Shown: positions 7,730 to 15,169 of the stretch, one piece after another
How the letters are laid out: each line of letters begins with the position of its first letter
How positions within the stretch are numbered: the stretch's first letter is position 1
From: Saprospiraceae bacterium
Lineage (GTDB): Bacteria > Bacteroidota > Bacteroidia > Chitinophagales > Saprospiraceae
Direction: 5' to 3'
NCBI GenBank assembly: GCA_029212405.1
Contig: JARGNR010000052.1
Coordinates: forward strand, 3,465 to 45,835
DNA: 42,371 nt
Position numbers and translations under genes: made by a program
The notes under the pieces: model-generated
What the model was told of the DNA's origin: nothing
Databases searched by the model: none
The model's input: the letters and a program-made list of their open reading frames with translations, nothing else

Positions 7730-8632
7730 ATGATAAAAAAAATAGTAGAATTCTTATTTGGTGGAAAGGAAAAAGCTGAAGACAACCAACATCAAAGTAC
7801 TACCAACACCAATGAGAAGGTAAAACCTAAGAAGAGCTTAAGCCAATTTAAAAAAAGCCAGATTTTAAAGGATTTTATCCAGGCTGAACAGAAAAAAGTA
7901 TTAATGCTAAAGCCGCATTTTAGCGCAGTGAAACTTGATGTGAACAACAGTAAGATGGGTGGGGACCCCAACTTAACCAACTTTGAATCTTATCCAACTT
8001 GTTCAGATTGCAATAATAAACTAAATTTCATTTTACAGATTTATAAGTCTGAATATCCTTCATTTTATTTTCCAACGAATAGGGATTTGTTTCAGTTGTT
8101 TCGATGCCCAAATATGGATTGTAAGGGCATCGATTACATGAAGTCAGATTTGAAAATGTATTCCTATTATTTTAAACAAGGGGATAATGATTTTGATACA
8201 AAAATAGAGTACAATGAAATAGGAGAGTTGGAAGGTCCTATTGCAGAATGTAAGTTTTACCCTATTCCTTCGATTGATTTTCCCAATTACGATGAAACGG
8301 AAAGTGATATATATTCCATCCTTGAAACAGAATATGATGAGGATACAGAAAATTTTATGTTTGAAAATTATTCGGGTAAAATAGGGACTAAAATTGGAGG
8401 CTACCCAGCATGGACCCAAAGTCCAATTTATCCATCTTGTAAAAAGTGTGGCAAAGTAAAAGACTTTATTTTCCAGTTGAGTAGTGAGGAAGAGGAAGAT
8501 GTAATCGATACGGAGACAAAGGAGAACTGGTCTCCACATGGGTTGATGATGGGAGATGTAGGGAATATTTATTATTTCGCTTGTAAGACCTGCGGAGATG
8601 AAGCTCTAGAATCCAATTGGGACTGTTCTTAA
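7730..8632 (+). CDS. DUF1963 (YwqG-like) protein with four CxxC-type pairs
   Basis: This 300-residue protein has two similar halves. Each carries a K-x-GG-x-P motif (KMGGDP at 75-80, KIGGYPAW at 221-228), a Y-P-T/S-C-x2-C knuckle (C91/C94 and C237/C240), an F-I-L/F-Q strand, and a second Cys pair (C126/C131 and C285/C288). The KxGGxPxW signature and the F-x-LQ strand are typical of DUF1963/YwqG proteins, whose biochemical role is unknown. The regular Cys spacing suggests one zinc site per half. The first 60 residues are Lys/Gln-rich and likely disordered or helical. A copy of the 12-bp repeat precedes it. Confidence 0.75.
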   Translation: MIKKIVEFLFGGKEKAEDNQHQSTTNTNEKVKPKKSLSQFKKSQILKDFIQAEQKKVLMLKPHFSAVKLDVNNSKMGGDPNLTNFESYPTCSDCNNKLNFILQIYKSEYPSFYFPTNRDLFQLFRCPNMDCKGIDYMKSDLKMYSYYFKQGDNDFDTKIEYNEIGELEGPIAECKFYPIPSIDFPNYDETESDIYSILETEYDEDTENFMFENYSGKIGTKIGGYPAWTQSPIYPSCKKCGKVKDFIFQLSSEEEEDVIDTETKENWSPHGLMMGDVGNIYYFACKTCGDEALESNWDCS

Positions 8633-8863
8633 GATGTTGCTATGATCTTCCATGAGTACTTTTTCATGAAACGTCATTCAAAATCAAAGAACTTAATACG
8701 GAGATTTAATGCTCATACAATGCACTGATCCAAATTTCAAGAGAAAATAAATTCGAAGTAAGACAAGCTATTTATATAAAATATTTATATATTTAATCAA
8801 TTATAAATCAAGTAAATGTACTTATGAAGGTAAAAACGATAAACTAATTCAAATTGTAATGAA

Positions 8864-9748
8864 ATGAAGAACACACTAATTATAGTCACCAGTATGTTAT
8901 TGTGCAATGGACTACTGGCTCAAAATTGGTTTCAGGATGATCAAGTATGGTATTATCAAGTTAATTCAGGATTTAGCTTTACACAAGGAATAAATGAAAT
9001 GAGGGTCGGAGGAGACACGATCATTGATGATCAAACTTATAAAATATTGGAATCAAATTTCGCTGGTACGAGTTTCACGGACTCTGTTTTTTATTCCAGC
9101 CAAACCTTTGTTTATGAAGTAAATGATAGTGTTTTTATTTTCAATAGAGCTAAAGGACTCAGAGAATTATACTATAATTTTAATTTGTCAAACGATGCTC
9201 AAGTCAACTATGATTTTAACCACGGCATTGTCATTTGTGCTGATTCAGTGGAGTACACACTAAATGATATTTCATACGAGCAATATGGCAACCAAGAATT
9301 AAAAGTTCAACATTTTAAATTTTACGAACAACATACTTTGAGTGAGTATTTTGGAGAAAGAAAAGCTATTGAACGAATCGGAATGAATAATTGCAATTTT
9401 GATTTTGGAATACCACATTGTCAATCAGAAATTGGAGGTATGACCTTATGTGCTGTATGGATTGACAATGAGTACATTGAAATTGCAGATTGTTCACTTC
9501 TTTCAAGTGTTGAAAATATTTCTAGTAGCAATCAAATCAACGTCTATCCCAACCCAACGAGCAACTATATTAATATCCAAACTCAAGATGTAATACACGA
9601 TCTAAAAATTTATGATATGCATGGTACCTCGCATTTATTAAATAGAAATACTACAACGATTGATATGTCTGATTTCAGTAGTGGTTTATATATTTTAGAA
9701 TTAAAGACGGATACTGGTATAGAATTTCATAAAGTCATTAAAAACTGA
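8864..9748 (+). CDS. Secreted protein with T9SS sorting domain
   Basis: The 294-residue protein starts with a clear signal peptide (MKNTLIIVTSMLLCNGLLAQ). The C-terminal 75 residues are a type A T9SS sorting domain: INVYPNPTSNYINI, LKIYDMHG, IDMSDFSSGLYILEL, HKVIKN. This targets the protein for export across the outer membrane and attachment to the cell surface or release. The central 190 residues (beginning NWFQDDQVWYYQVN) form a beta-rich region seen in other Bacteroidota T9SS cargo and contain Cys residues that may pair; no enzymatic motif is visible. Function is unknown. Confidence 0.85.
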   Translation: MKNTLIIVTSMLLCNGLLAQNWFQDDQVWYYQVNSGFSFTQGINEMRVGGDTIIDDQTYKILESNFAGTSFTDSVFYSSQTFVYEVNDSVFIFNRAKGLRELYYNFNLSNDAQVNYDFNHGIVICADSVEYTLNDISYEQYGNQELKVQHFKFYEQHTLSEYFGERKAIERIGMNNCNFDFGIPHCQSEIGGMTLCAVWIDNEYIEIADCSLLSSVENISSSNQINVYPNPTSNYINIQTQDVIHDLKIYDMHGTSHLLNRNTTTIDMSDFSSGLYILELKTDTGIEFHKVIKN

Positions 9749-9970
9749 ATCGAATTGTTCAGCCCTCACTCTTTTGAATATTGGACATGCGACAAGGTTT
9801 TGTTTCTTGTGTATATAGCAGTACGTTATTCCTTTGTCGAAAGATCTGTAGATAACTATTGAAAAACCCTTATATTGATTTCGATCAGCTAGAAAGGCCA
9901 ATTTTAATAGGAATTTGTAGATATCATTTCTTAAATTGGAAATGAATTATTGAAGGAATAGTTAAAACAT

Positions 9971-10141
9971 ATGAAGAAGAGAAGTAAACAAGAAATAGGA
10001 GTAGCGATTGGTATTACCTTGGGTGTGACTATAGGTGCTCTGGTAGACAATATAGGTGTCTGGTTATGTATTGGAATAGCTTTGGGTGTTGGTATTGGCA
10101 GCGTATTGGATAAGAAGGGGAATACTGAAGAACCTTTATGA
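9971..10141 (+). CDS. Small glycine-zipper membrane protein (56 aa)
   Basis: The sequence begins MKKRSKQEIGVAIGITLGVT, continues IGALVDNIGVWLCIGIALGV, and ends GIGSVLDKKGNTEEPL. It has a basic N-terminus and two Gly-rich hydrophobic stretches with G-x3-G spacing, interrupted by an Asp-Asn pair. This is a recurring type of small Bacteroidota inner-membrane protein. It is likely real because the charge layout and hydrophobic segments are conserved features of that type. Function is unknown. Two more small membrane proteins follow on the same strand. Confidence 0.75.
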   Translation: MKKRSKQEIGVAIGITLGVTIGALVDNIGVWLCIGIALGVGIGSVLDKKGNTEEPL

Positions 10142-10212
10142 TATAATGAATCTTCTTACAACATTGATAAGGTTATTGTTATTCAGATTGAGGAGAGAAG
10201 AAATGCTTCTGC

Positions 10213-10500
10213 ATGGAGATTAGCTTTGCTCTATTATTTTCTAAAAAAAACTTTACCAGGCTGAGTTCAGGCACTATTTTTACGGTGACATTAATGCCCA
10301 TTTGTATTATAATTTCCGTCTTGACAATACTTAATCTACATCGAGTAGTTTTTAATATTATGGGAGGTGCAAGAAACCCTACACCGCACGACAGCTTCTA
10401 TTTTGTGTTGGCTTTTTTGACAGGGATTTCATTAATTTTATCTATTCCATTAATCATTGCGTATGGAACAGGTGTATATAAAAGAAGAAAGCTACTCTAA
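10213..10500 (+). CDS. Hypothetical two-TM membrane protein
   Basis: This 95-residue protein has two likely transmembrane helices, at about 19-41 (GTIFTVTLMPICIIISVLTI...) and 61-86 (SFYFVLAFLTGISLILSIPL...), with a short polar loop NIMGGARNPTPHD between them and a basic tail (KRRKLL). No family is recognised. The start is uncertain: a run of eight A bases near 10243 and a protein-like upstream frame (ERRNASAWRLALLYYF) leave room for a longer N-terminus if a frameshift is present. Confidence 0.5.
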   Translation: MEISFALLFSKKNFTRLSSGTIFTVTLMPICIIISVLTILNLHRVVFNIMGGARNPTPHDSFYFVLAFLTGISLILSIPLIIAYGTGVYKRRKLL

Positions 10501-10555
10501 CAAAATTAGATAAAGAAATCAACCCAAAGAGCGGATAGTGAATTAAACGATACCA

Positions 10556-10936
10556 ATGATTCCAAACCTAACATATAAAAGGACGATACAATTCGTTTTA
10601 AATATCATAATGAGTTGCTTTTTAGTCTATTTCCTTTCGATAGGTTGGGCATTATGGGTTAATGTATCCTTTGAAAATACCGAGGCAGCGTCTATTGAAA
10701 AATTGAAAACAGGTGTAACTGAATTGAGAATGGTTTATCTTTATCAAAGTGGTCTGATCATCTCATTCATTTTATTGGTCAATTTACTATTTCAAAAATT
10801 GGTTCTTTTCAAAGTCAACTATAAAGAAGTACTTATATATGCATTGATCAATCTGATGATAGCAGGGATAACCATAAGTTATGGCAGCCAAAGAACATAT
10901 TCAGACCTTGAAAATATTATTCACAATAATTTTTAG
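10556..10936 (+). CDS. Hypothetical three-TM membrane protein
   Basis: The 126-residue protein has hydrophobic segments at about residues 11-33, 62-81 and 90-108, separated by a polar loop (VSFENTEAASIEKLKTGVTE) that probably faces the periplasm. The tail is short and polar. It follows the other small membrane proteins by 55 bp and may share their transcript. No family is recognised. Confidence 0.55.
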   Translation: MIPNLTYKRTIQFVLNIIMSCFLVYFLSIGWALWVNVSFENTEAASIEKLKTGVTELRMVYLYQSGLIISFILLVNLLFQKLVLFKVNYKEVLIYALINLMIAGITISYGSQRTYSDLENIIHNNF

Positions 10937-10959
10937 TCAATATAAGAAAGTTGGTAACA

Positions 10960-11580
10960 CTAAATAGAGTAAGTTAGTCCTATATCCATAGCTACATACC
11001 CTTTGAAAAATTCTTTATCTTCAAAATAAGTAACCATAGAAACTCCAGGTCGAAAATCTAGAGAAATGAATTCAGTTATTGTAAATTGAAGATTCATTTT
11101 TGTTTCTAACCCTGTCATAAAACTATTTGTTTTTGGTATGTAGAATAAACTGAGATTAATGCCAGCATCATCCGTTTGGAAGTCAAGATCATATACATAA
11201 CCAATTTTGGGTAAAACAATTATGCCGAATCGAAAATCAGGATGATTTTTAATTGTATAGTCCAGACCTATTGCCAAATTGATACTCGATCTTCTCCAAT
11301 TCAGATCTGCATCGCTATTCCACGTTTCAAAATCTTGATTGGTCCAAGAGACATGTTCTAGACTTAACTGCACCATATAATTGAATCGAGTGATATTCCT
11401 ATTCTGATAGGTAATTCCAAATCCAGTTATGCTTTTAGGGTTAAATGTATTAATTTCATAATTCGGAGCTAGATTACTGTATTTTATGGTACTATATGGT
11501 CCAATATAATGCTGTGCAAAACTTGAAGTTGCAAGAAGTAATGAGCAAATAAGTAGGCTAAATGTATAGATAGTTTTCAA
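10960..11580 (-). CDS. Outer-membrane beta-barrel protein
   Basis: The 206-residue protein begins with a signal peptide (MKTIYTFSLLICSLLLATSSFAQ) and then shows alternating amphipathic strands typical of an eight-stranded porin-like barrel: FGITYQNRNI, YMVQLSLEHVSW, INLAIGLDYTI, FGIIVLPKIGYVY, FMTGLETKMNLQFTI, LDFRPGVSMVTYF and the terminal strand YVAMDIGLTYSI. The C-terminus ends in a hydrophobic residue, as in barrels recognised by BamA. The specific role is unknown. It is convergent with the small membrane gene ending at 10936. Confidence 0.78.
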   Translation of the reverse strand: MKTIYTFSLLICSLLLATSSFAQHYIGPYSTIKYSNLAPNYEINTFNPKSITGFGITYQNRNITRFNYMVQLSLEHVSWTNQDFETWNSDADLNWRRSSINLAIGLDYTIKNHPDFRFGIIVLPKIGYVYDLDFQTDDAGINLSLFYIPKTNSFMTGLETKMNLQFTITEFISLDFRPGVSMVTYFEDKEFFKGYVAMDIGLTYSI

Positions 11581-11652
11581 CTGGCTTTTATTAGTATGTT
11601 CTTAAAACGAATAATTGAATAGTTGATTGTGAAATAGAAAAAAAATATTTGA

Positions 11653-12225
11653 ATGGAGGAGGGGTATTATAAGACAAAAGAATCGGTTGAGGAATATATC
11701 CAGCTGGCAAAGGATGTAAATGGAAGTACATTGATTGAGGTCTTGAATAGATTCTTACCCATTGGTTCGACAGTGTTGGAGATAGGAAGTGGTCCGGGCA
11801 CAGACTGGAATATCTTAGCTCAATTTTATGAAGTTACTGGATCTGATAACTCGAAAGAATTTCTAAAGCATTTGACTGCTACATATCCGTCGGGAACATT
11901 TTTAGAATTGGATGCTACTGCATTGAGTACAAAGGCAAAATACGACGGTGTGTATTCCAATAAAGTTTTGCATCACCTCACGGATGATGAGTTGAAACAT
12001 TCCATACATAGGCAGCATGAATTAATCAAAGAAGAAGGGATTCTTTGTCATTCGTTTTGGAAAGGGGAGGGATCTGAAATATTCAAGGGCCTATTTGTCA
12101 ATTATCATAGTGAACAAGATTTGAAAGACTACTTTGAGAGGTATTTTGAGATACTATCCGTTGAGTGCTATGCTGAATTTGAGGAAGGAGATTCTCTATT
12201 GTTAATTGCAAGGAAAAAGGGCTAA
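11653..12225 (+). CDS. Class I SAM-dependent methyltransferase
   Basis: The Rossmann methyltransferase motifs are present in order: motif I TVLEIGSGPGTDW (about residues 39-51), motif II acidic end VTGSDNSKEFLKHL, the D-A pair LELDATAL, motif IV YDGVYSNKVLHHL and post-motif EEGILCHSFWKGEG. At 190 residues it is a minimal methyltransferase close to the UbiE/Tellurite-resistance TehB-like group. It likely methylates a small molecule; the substrate cannot be read from sequence. It is apparently a single gene. Confidence 0.88.
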   Translation: MEEGYYKTKESVEEYIQLAKDVNGSTLIEVLNRFLPIGSTVLEIGSGPGTDWNILAQFYEVTGSDNSKEFLKHLTATYPSGTFLELDATALSTKAKYDGVYSNKVLHHLTDDELKHSIHRQHELIKEEGILCHSFWKGEGSEIFKGLFVNYHSEQDLKDYFERYFEILSVECYAEFEEGDSLLLIARKKG

Positions 12226-12371
12226 GTAGCAATGGAAAGAAAAAGAAAAGATGAATAAGACCAATTCACATAGTATTCAAAAAAAAATAGGACATTTCTC
12301 ATGCTCTCAGGCTTGATCTTACTTTTGTTTTTGATGTTGGAATCTCTTTTGATTATAAAGGGCTGCTTTGG

Positions 12372-12392
12372 ATATTCGATATTCGATATTTG
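12372..12392. repeat. Short tandem repeat, three units of ATATTCG/ATATTTG
   Basis: Three consecutive 7-bp units, the last with one change (C to T). Runs of this GATATTCG type are scattered between genes in many Bacteroidota genomes. In this window I saw only this one. Confidence 0.5.
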
Positions 12393-12509
12393 ATGCTTTG
12401 CTGTCTATTGCCCCTGTTTTCTTATTTATAATTGGGTATACGATATATCGCAACAATGAGAATAATTGACTTTGAAAAAATGGACATATATGATTACTTG
12501 AACCACCCC

Positions 12510-12524
12510 TGACAGAAAATGTCA
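12510..12524. promoter_or_regulatory. Inverted-repeat operator before the WYL regulator (copy 1)
   Basis: TGACA-GAAAA-TGTCA is a perfect 5-bp inverted repeat with a 5-bp spacer. It is preceded by CCCC and followed by TT, and the same layout (CCCC-TGACA-N5-TGTCA-TT) recurs at 13246-13266 before the SnoaL-like gene. It lies 32 bp before the regulator's ATG. Confidence 0.8.
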
Positions 12525-12556
12525 TTATGGGTGTTTATCTTCACTTCTAAAAAAGT

Positions 12557-13252
12557 ATGAACCACTTATCTAGATTGCTCTCCATCCTTACCATCCTTAA
12601 ATCAAAAAGGGTCGTTACGGGTACAGACCTGGCCAAACGATTTGAGGTAAGTGTTCGGACCATATACAGGGATATTAAAAAGTTAGAGGAATCTGGGGTT
12701 CCAGTGATCACCATTGAAGGTAGAGGTTACTCCATTTCGGAAGGGTATATGGTGGCCCCTATCATGTTCGATGAGATGGAAGTGAACTCCTTGATTACTG
12801 CAGAACAACTCATTAGCAGAACAAATGATGAATCTTTAATCCAGCACTTTGGGCAAACATTGGACAAAATAAAATCTGTTTTTAAGAGCTCGTTGCAATC
12901 TCAAGGAGAATTTCTAAGTAAAAAAATGTTGGTGTTAAATGACGGGACGGAAAATGAAAGATCCTCTTCCTTATCGTCTATTCAGATGGCGATTATCAAC
13001 TTTAGAGTGGTGGACCTAAAGTATCAAGCGCTCGGCAAAGAAATTACATCTAGAATAATAGAGCCCTTAGCCATTCTCAGTTATGACAAAAGATGGATCG
13101 TGATCGGATGGTGTCGATTGAGGCAAGACCACCGGTCATTTCGATTGGATAGAATTAAACATTTTAGAGTCTTGGATGAGCAATTCGAAGATAGAAATTT
13201 TGATTTGGGAAAGTATTTTAGAGAATGTGAGGAAGTAGAATTTAACCCCTGA
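12557..13252 (+). CDS. YafY-type transcriptional regulator (HTH plus WYL domain)
   Basis: This 231-residue protein begins with an HTH_11-type winged helix (residues 4-60): LLSILTILKSKRVVTGTDLA, then RFEVSVRTIYRDIKKLEESG, then the wing VPVITIEGRGYSISEGYM. The C-terminal half is a WYL ligand-binding domain (about 140-215) with VVDLKYQALGKEI, PLAILSYDKRWIVIGWCRLR, DHRSFRLDRI. WYL proteins sense nucleotides or other small ligands and often repress a neighbouring gene. The next gene, SnoaL-like, carries the same operator, and the operator in front of that gene overlaps this gene's TGA stop codon. Autoregulation is likely. Confidence 0.93.
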   Translation: MNHLSRLLSILTILKSKRVVTGTDLAKRFEVSVRTIYRDIKKLEESGVPVITIEGRGYSISEGYMVAPIMFDEMEVNSLITAEQLISRTNDESLIQHFGQTLDKIKSVFKSSLQSQGEFLSKKMLVLNDGTENERSSSLSSIQMAIINFRVVDLKYQALGKEITSRIIEPLAILSYDKRWIVIGWCRLRQDHRSFRLDRIKHFRVLDEQFEDRNFDLGKYFRECEEVEFNP

Positions 13253-13264
13253 CACATTCTGTCA
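13250..13264. promoter_or_regulatory. Inverted-repeat operator before the SnoaL-like gene (copy 2), overlapping the WYL stop
   Basis: TGACA-CATTC-TGTCA, with the same CCCC and TT flanks as copy 1; the spacer differs, so only the functional bases are conserved. The first three bases, TGA, are also the stop codon of the WYL regulator. The site sits 11 bp upstream of the -7 box of the SnoaL-like gene, covering where the -33 contact would be. Confidence 0.82.
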
Positions 13265-13275
13265 TTTGTTGCCTG

Positions 13276-13283
13276 TACATTTG
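13276..13283 (+). promoter_or_regulatory. -7 box of the SnoaL-like gene
   Basis: TACATTTG matches the Bacteroidota -7 consensus TAnnTTTG fully. It implies transcription starting near 13288 and an AT-rich leader of about 30 nt before the ATG at 13320. There is no canonical TTG at the right distance upstream; that segment is taken by the operator. Confidence 0.6.
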
Positions 13284-13319
13284 TGTTATTATCAATAAAA
13301 TAAATTAAAAATAGCACGT

Positions 13320-13688
13320 ATGACAACACAAGAGATTGCAAACAAATGGGCAGAATATTGCAGAACTGGACTTTGGGATAAAGCTCAAGAAGAATTGTAT
13401 GGAGATCAATGTATAAGTCTTGAAATGGAGGGTTTTCCAGGTGGGCCTCAAAGAGTACAAGGATTGGACGCAATACGAGCAAAAGGACAACAATGGAATG
13501 AAATGGTAGAAGAATTTTACGGTGTTGAAATTGAAGGACCCATCGTTGCAGGAAATCATTTTTCAGCTACGATGAAGATGGATATTCAAATGAAAGGACA
13601 GCCAAGAAGAAAGGATGAAGAGATTGCTGTATTCAGAGTAGAAAATGGAAAGATAGTATCGGAACAGTTTTTCTATCCACTAGGGTAG
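13320..13688 (+). CDS. SnoaL-like (NTF2-fold) protein
   Basis: This 122-residue protein has the cone-shaped NTF2/SnoaL pattern: helix TTQEIANKWAEYCRTGLWDKAQEELYG, then YGDQCISLEMEG, GLDAIRAKGQQWNEMVE, and beta strands NHFSATMKMDIQMKG, EEIAVFRVENGKIVSEQFFY. Proteins of this type bind or isomerise small hydrophobic molecules, but many have no known activity. It is the likely main target of the adjacent WYL regulator and is followed by a strong terminator, so the pair forms a self-contained unit. Confidence 0.85.
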   Translation: MTTQEIANKWAEYCRTGLWDKAQEELYGDQCISLEMEGFPGGPQRVQGLDAIRAKGQQWNEMVEEFYGVEIEGPIVAGNHFSATMKMDIQMKGQPRRKDEEIAVFRVENGKIVSEQFFYPLG

Positions 13689-13694
13689 TAGAGT

Positions 13695-13732
13695 AAAGCA
13701 CAAATATCTGAAAATGGTATTTGTGCTTTTTT
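13695..13732 (+). terminator. Rho-independent terminator after the SnoaL-like gene
   Basis: A perfect 12-bp stem, AAAGCACAAATA (13695-13706) with TATTTGTGCTTT (13718-13729), has an 11-nt loop and a run of six T (13727-13732). It starts 7 bp after the stop codon. Confidence 0.9.
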
Positions 13733-13810
13733 AGTAATATTGAAGTTGCGATATACTAGGGGATATTCAAGATTTCCTCTTGAAGCGAATAAAAAATAAA
13801 TAATAAACCA

Positions 13811-14353
13811 ATGATTATCGTACAAAATAGAAGGAGAAAGATTGAAAATATTAAGAAAGAACACCCTGAGGCAGTTATTATAGACGTAACTTCAAAAGGA
13901 GGTTTGCCCATGTTGAAATTCAGTCCCTTTTATCCAATAGGAAATATACCCATTCCATTTTCTGAGCATAGATTTTCAGAATCAGTGGAGGGAATATGGC
14001 AAGGGCTTAAAGTTTTTGAAAATCATGATGTGGACGAATCAAAATTCAAGATAAGGACCATGAAGGGTTTGAAAAGGACGGTACGAAAATTTGGAACTCC
14101 GAGAGGGCATAGGAAAGGAATCAAAGGGCTTGAATTATTGGATTATATCACTGCACGAAAACTTATTTATTTGCCCACTTACAAATGGGTATTGGATAAT
14201 CGGTTACAATCAGAGATTCATGAATTGAGAAATATAGCAGGCAAAGGAACCCTAATTCTATTGGATTATGAAACGAACGGTGATATTGAAAATATGATGA
14301 AACCATTGTCTCATGCTCAGTTGATTAAAATGAGGTTAGAAAATGAATTGTAA
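13811..14353 (+). CDS. Conserved protein of unknown function, DUF6939-like
   Basis: The 180-residue protein begins MIIVQNRRRKIENIKKEHPE, followed by AVIIDVTSKGGLPMLKFSPF and YPIGNIPIPFSE. It also contains SVEGIWQGLKVFE, TMKGLKRTVRKFGTPRGHRKG and LLDYITARKLIYLPTYKWVL. These are the features I associate with the DUF6939 family of cytoplasmic proteins; the label is from memory. The many Arg/Lys and His residues in TVRKFGTPRGHRKG suggest nucleic-acid or nucleotide contact, but function is unknown. There is no signal peptide. It stands alone after a terminator. Confidence 0.75.
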   Translation: MIIVQNRRRKIENIKKEHPEAVIIDVTSKGGLPMLKFSPFYPIGNIPIPFSEHRFSESVEGIWQGLKVFENHDVDESKFKIRTMKGLKRTVRKFGTPRGHRKGIKGLELLDYITARKLIYLPTYKWVLDNRLQSEIHELRNIAGKGTLILLDYETNGDIENMMKPLSHAQLIKMRLENEL

Positions 14354-14490
14354 AAGATCAGTTGAGGAAATTTGTGGTTTTGCTTTTATCAGCAGAAGAA
14401 AAATTGTTTTGAATTTTAATTAAAAGAAATAGATCATAGACTTTAGAACCGATAAAAGCATCATATTCGCATAAATTCAACTGGAAAGCA

Positions 14491-14664
14491 ATGGAAGAAA
14501 ATAAAAACCGGAAATACTTAAATATAATAGCCGTAGTTTTTTGTGCATTGGGACTCTCTATGTTAGTAGCTTCACGATTTATAGAAACAGAAATTAATCT
14601 ACAAATGATTGGTTTGGTTTTAAATGGGATTGGTCTTATTGCTTTTGTTACCAAGCGCAATTGA
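14491..14664 (+). CDS. Small two-TM protein (57 aa)
   Basis: MEENKNRKYLNIIAVVFCAL is followed by GLSMLVASRFIETEIN, LQMIGLVLNGIGLIAF and VTKRN. A charged N-terminus, two hydrophobic helices (about 10-28 and 37-53) and a basic C-terminus support a genuine small inner-membrane protein. A minus-strand frame covering the same DNA looks like its shadow. Function is unknown. Confidence 0.55.
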   Translation: MEENKNRKYLNIIAVVFCALGLSMLVASRFIETEINLQMIGLVLNGIGLIAFVTKRN

Positions 14665-15003
14665 ATATGATCTAACTCCTGAATCACCCTACTTAAAATA
14701 GGTGTTATAACCATGATTGTCCTACCCATCAGAGAGATTTATAGGTCTCAAGTATATTTGTCTTTTCCACTAAATTATGGGATTTTTATTTTAATCTACT
14801 AGCAGATAGGAATGCATATATTATATGTCCATATTGATGATCGGTCTACACATAAATACCCATCATAAAGGAAAAGAACTTACAAAAAAGCGGTGTTTTT
14901 GACTGCTAATAGTCGAATCTTAATAAAATACAATGCGAAAGAGCTGGTCCGTGTATTTTAGTGATCGCATAACCAATTTGTCAGCTTACTTCCCAAAAAT
15001 AAA
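14665..15003. other. Non-coding stretch before the export operon
   Basis: No convincing gene. TATTTTAG at 14954-14961 is one base off the -7 consensus but lacks a spaced TTG. A 24-codon frame (14933-15007, MRKSWSVYFSDRITNLSAYF...) overlaps the ATG of the 38-aa candidate by ATGA; this may be chance. Confidence 0.35.
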
Positions 15004-15120
15004 ATGAAAGAATTAAGATATGGTGCAATTATTGATTGTATGATACTGATTACTTCTATTCTTAGTCGAATTAGATGTGTGTATTCATTGCTCAATGGCT
15101 ATAAAAAAAGCCTTGAATAA
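15004..15120 (+). CDS. Candidate small peptide (38 aa) ahead of the export operon
   Basis: MKELRYGAIIDCMILITSIL is followed by SRIRCVYSLLNGYKKSLE. The AT-rich leader AAAAATAAA before the ATG is usual for this phylum. The stop is 49 bp before the ABC exporter start. It has two Cys and a hydrophobic centre but no GG-type leader cleavage site, so it is not a typical double-glycine bacteriocin precursor. It could be a secreted substrate, a leader peptide or a chance ORF. Position next to an exporter and methyltransferase is the only positive argument. Confidence 0.3.
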   Translation: MKELRYGAIIDCMILITSILSRIRCVYSLLNGYKKSLE

Positions 15121-15169
15121 ATTTGTTAAAGATCAAAGCTGTGAATAAGCAGGAAACAAAAAAGACAGC

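Larger units (their letters stand above)
12226..12556. other. Intergenic region with short repeats and the WYL operator
   Basis: This 331-bp stretch lies before the WYL regulator. It contains a 7-bp tandem run (ATATTCG, ATATTCG, ATATTTG) at 12372-12392 and the inverted repeat at 12510-12524 listed separately. A 68-codon minus-strand frame crosses it, but its translation (SNIEYRISKAALYN...) derives from the tandem run and looks non-coding. No other gene was recognised. Confidence 0.45.

Noticed and set aside
12319-12525. Minus-strand 68-codon frame (…SNIEYRISKAALYNQ…)
   Set aside because: Its recognisable part comes from the ATATTCG tandem run and it overlaps the WYL operator; this is a common spurious ORF type.
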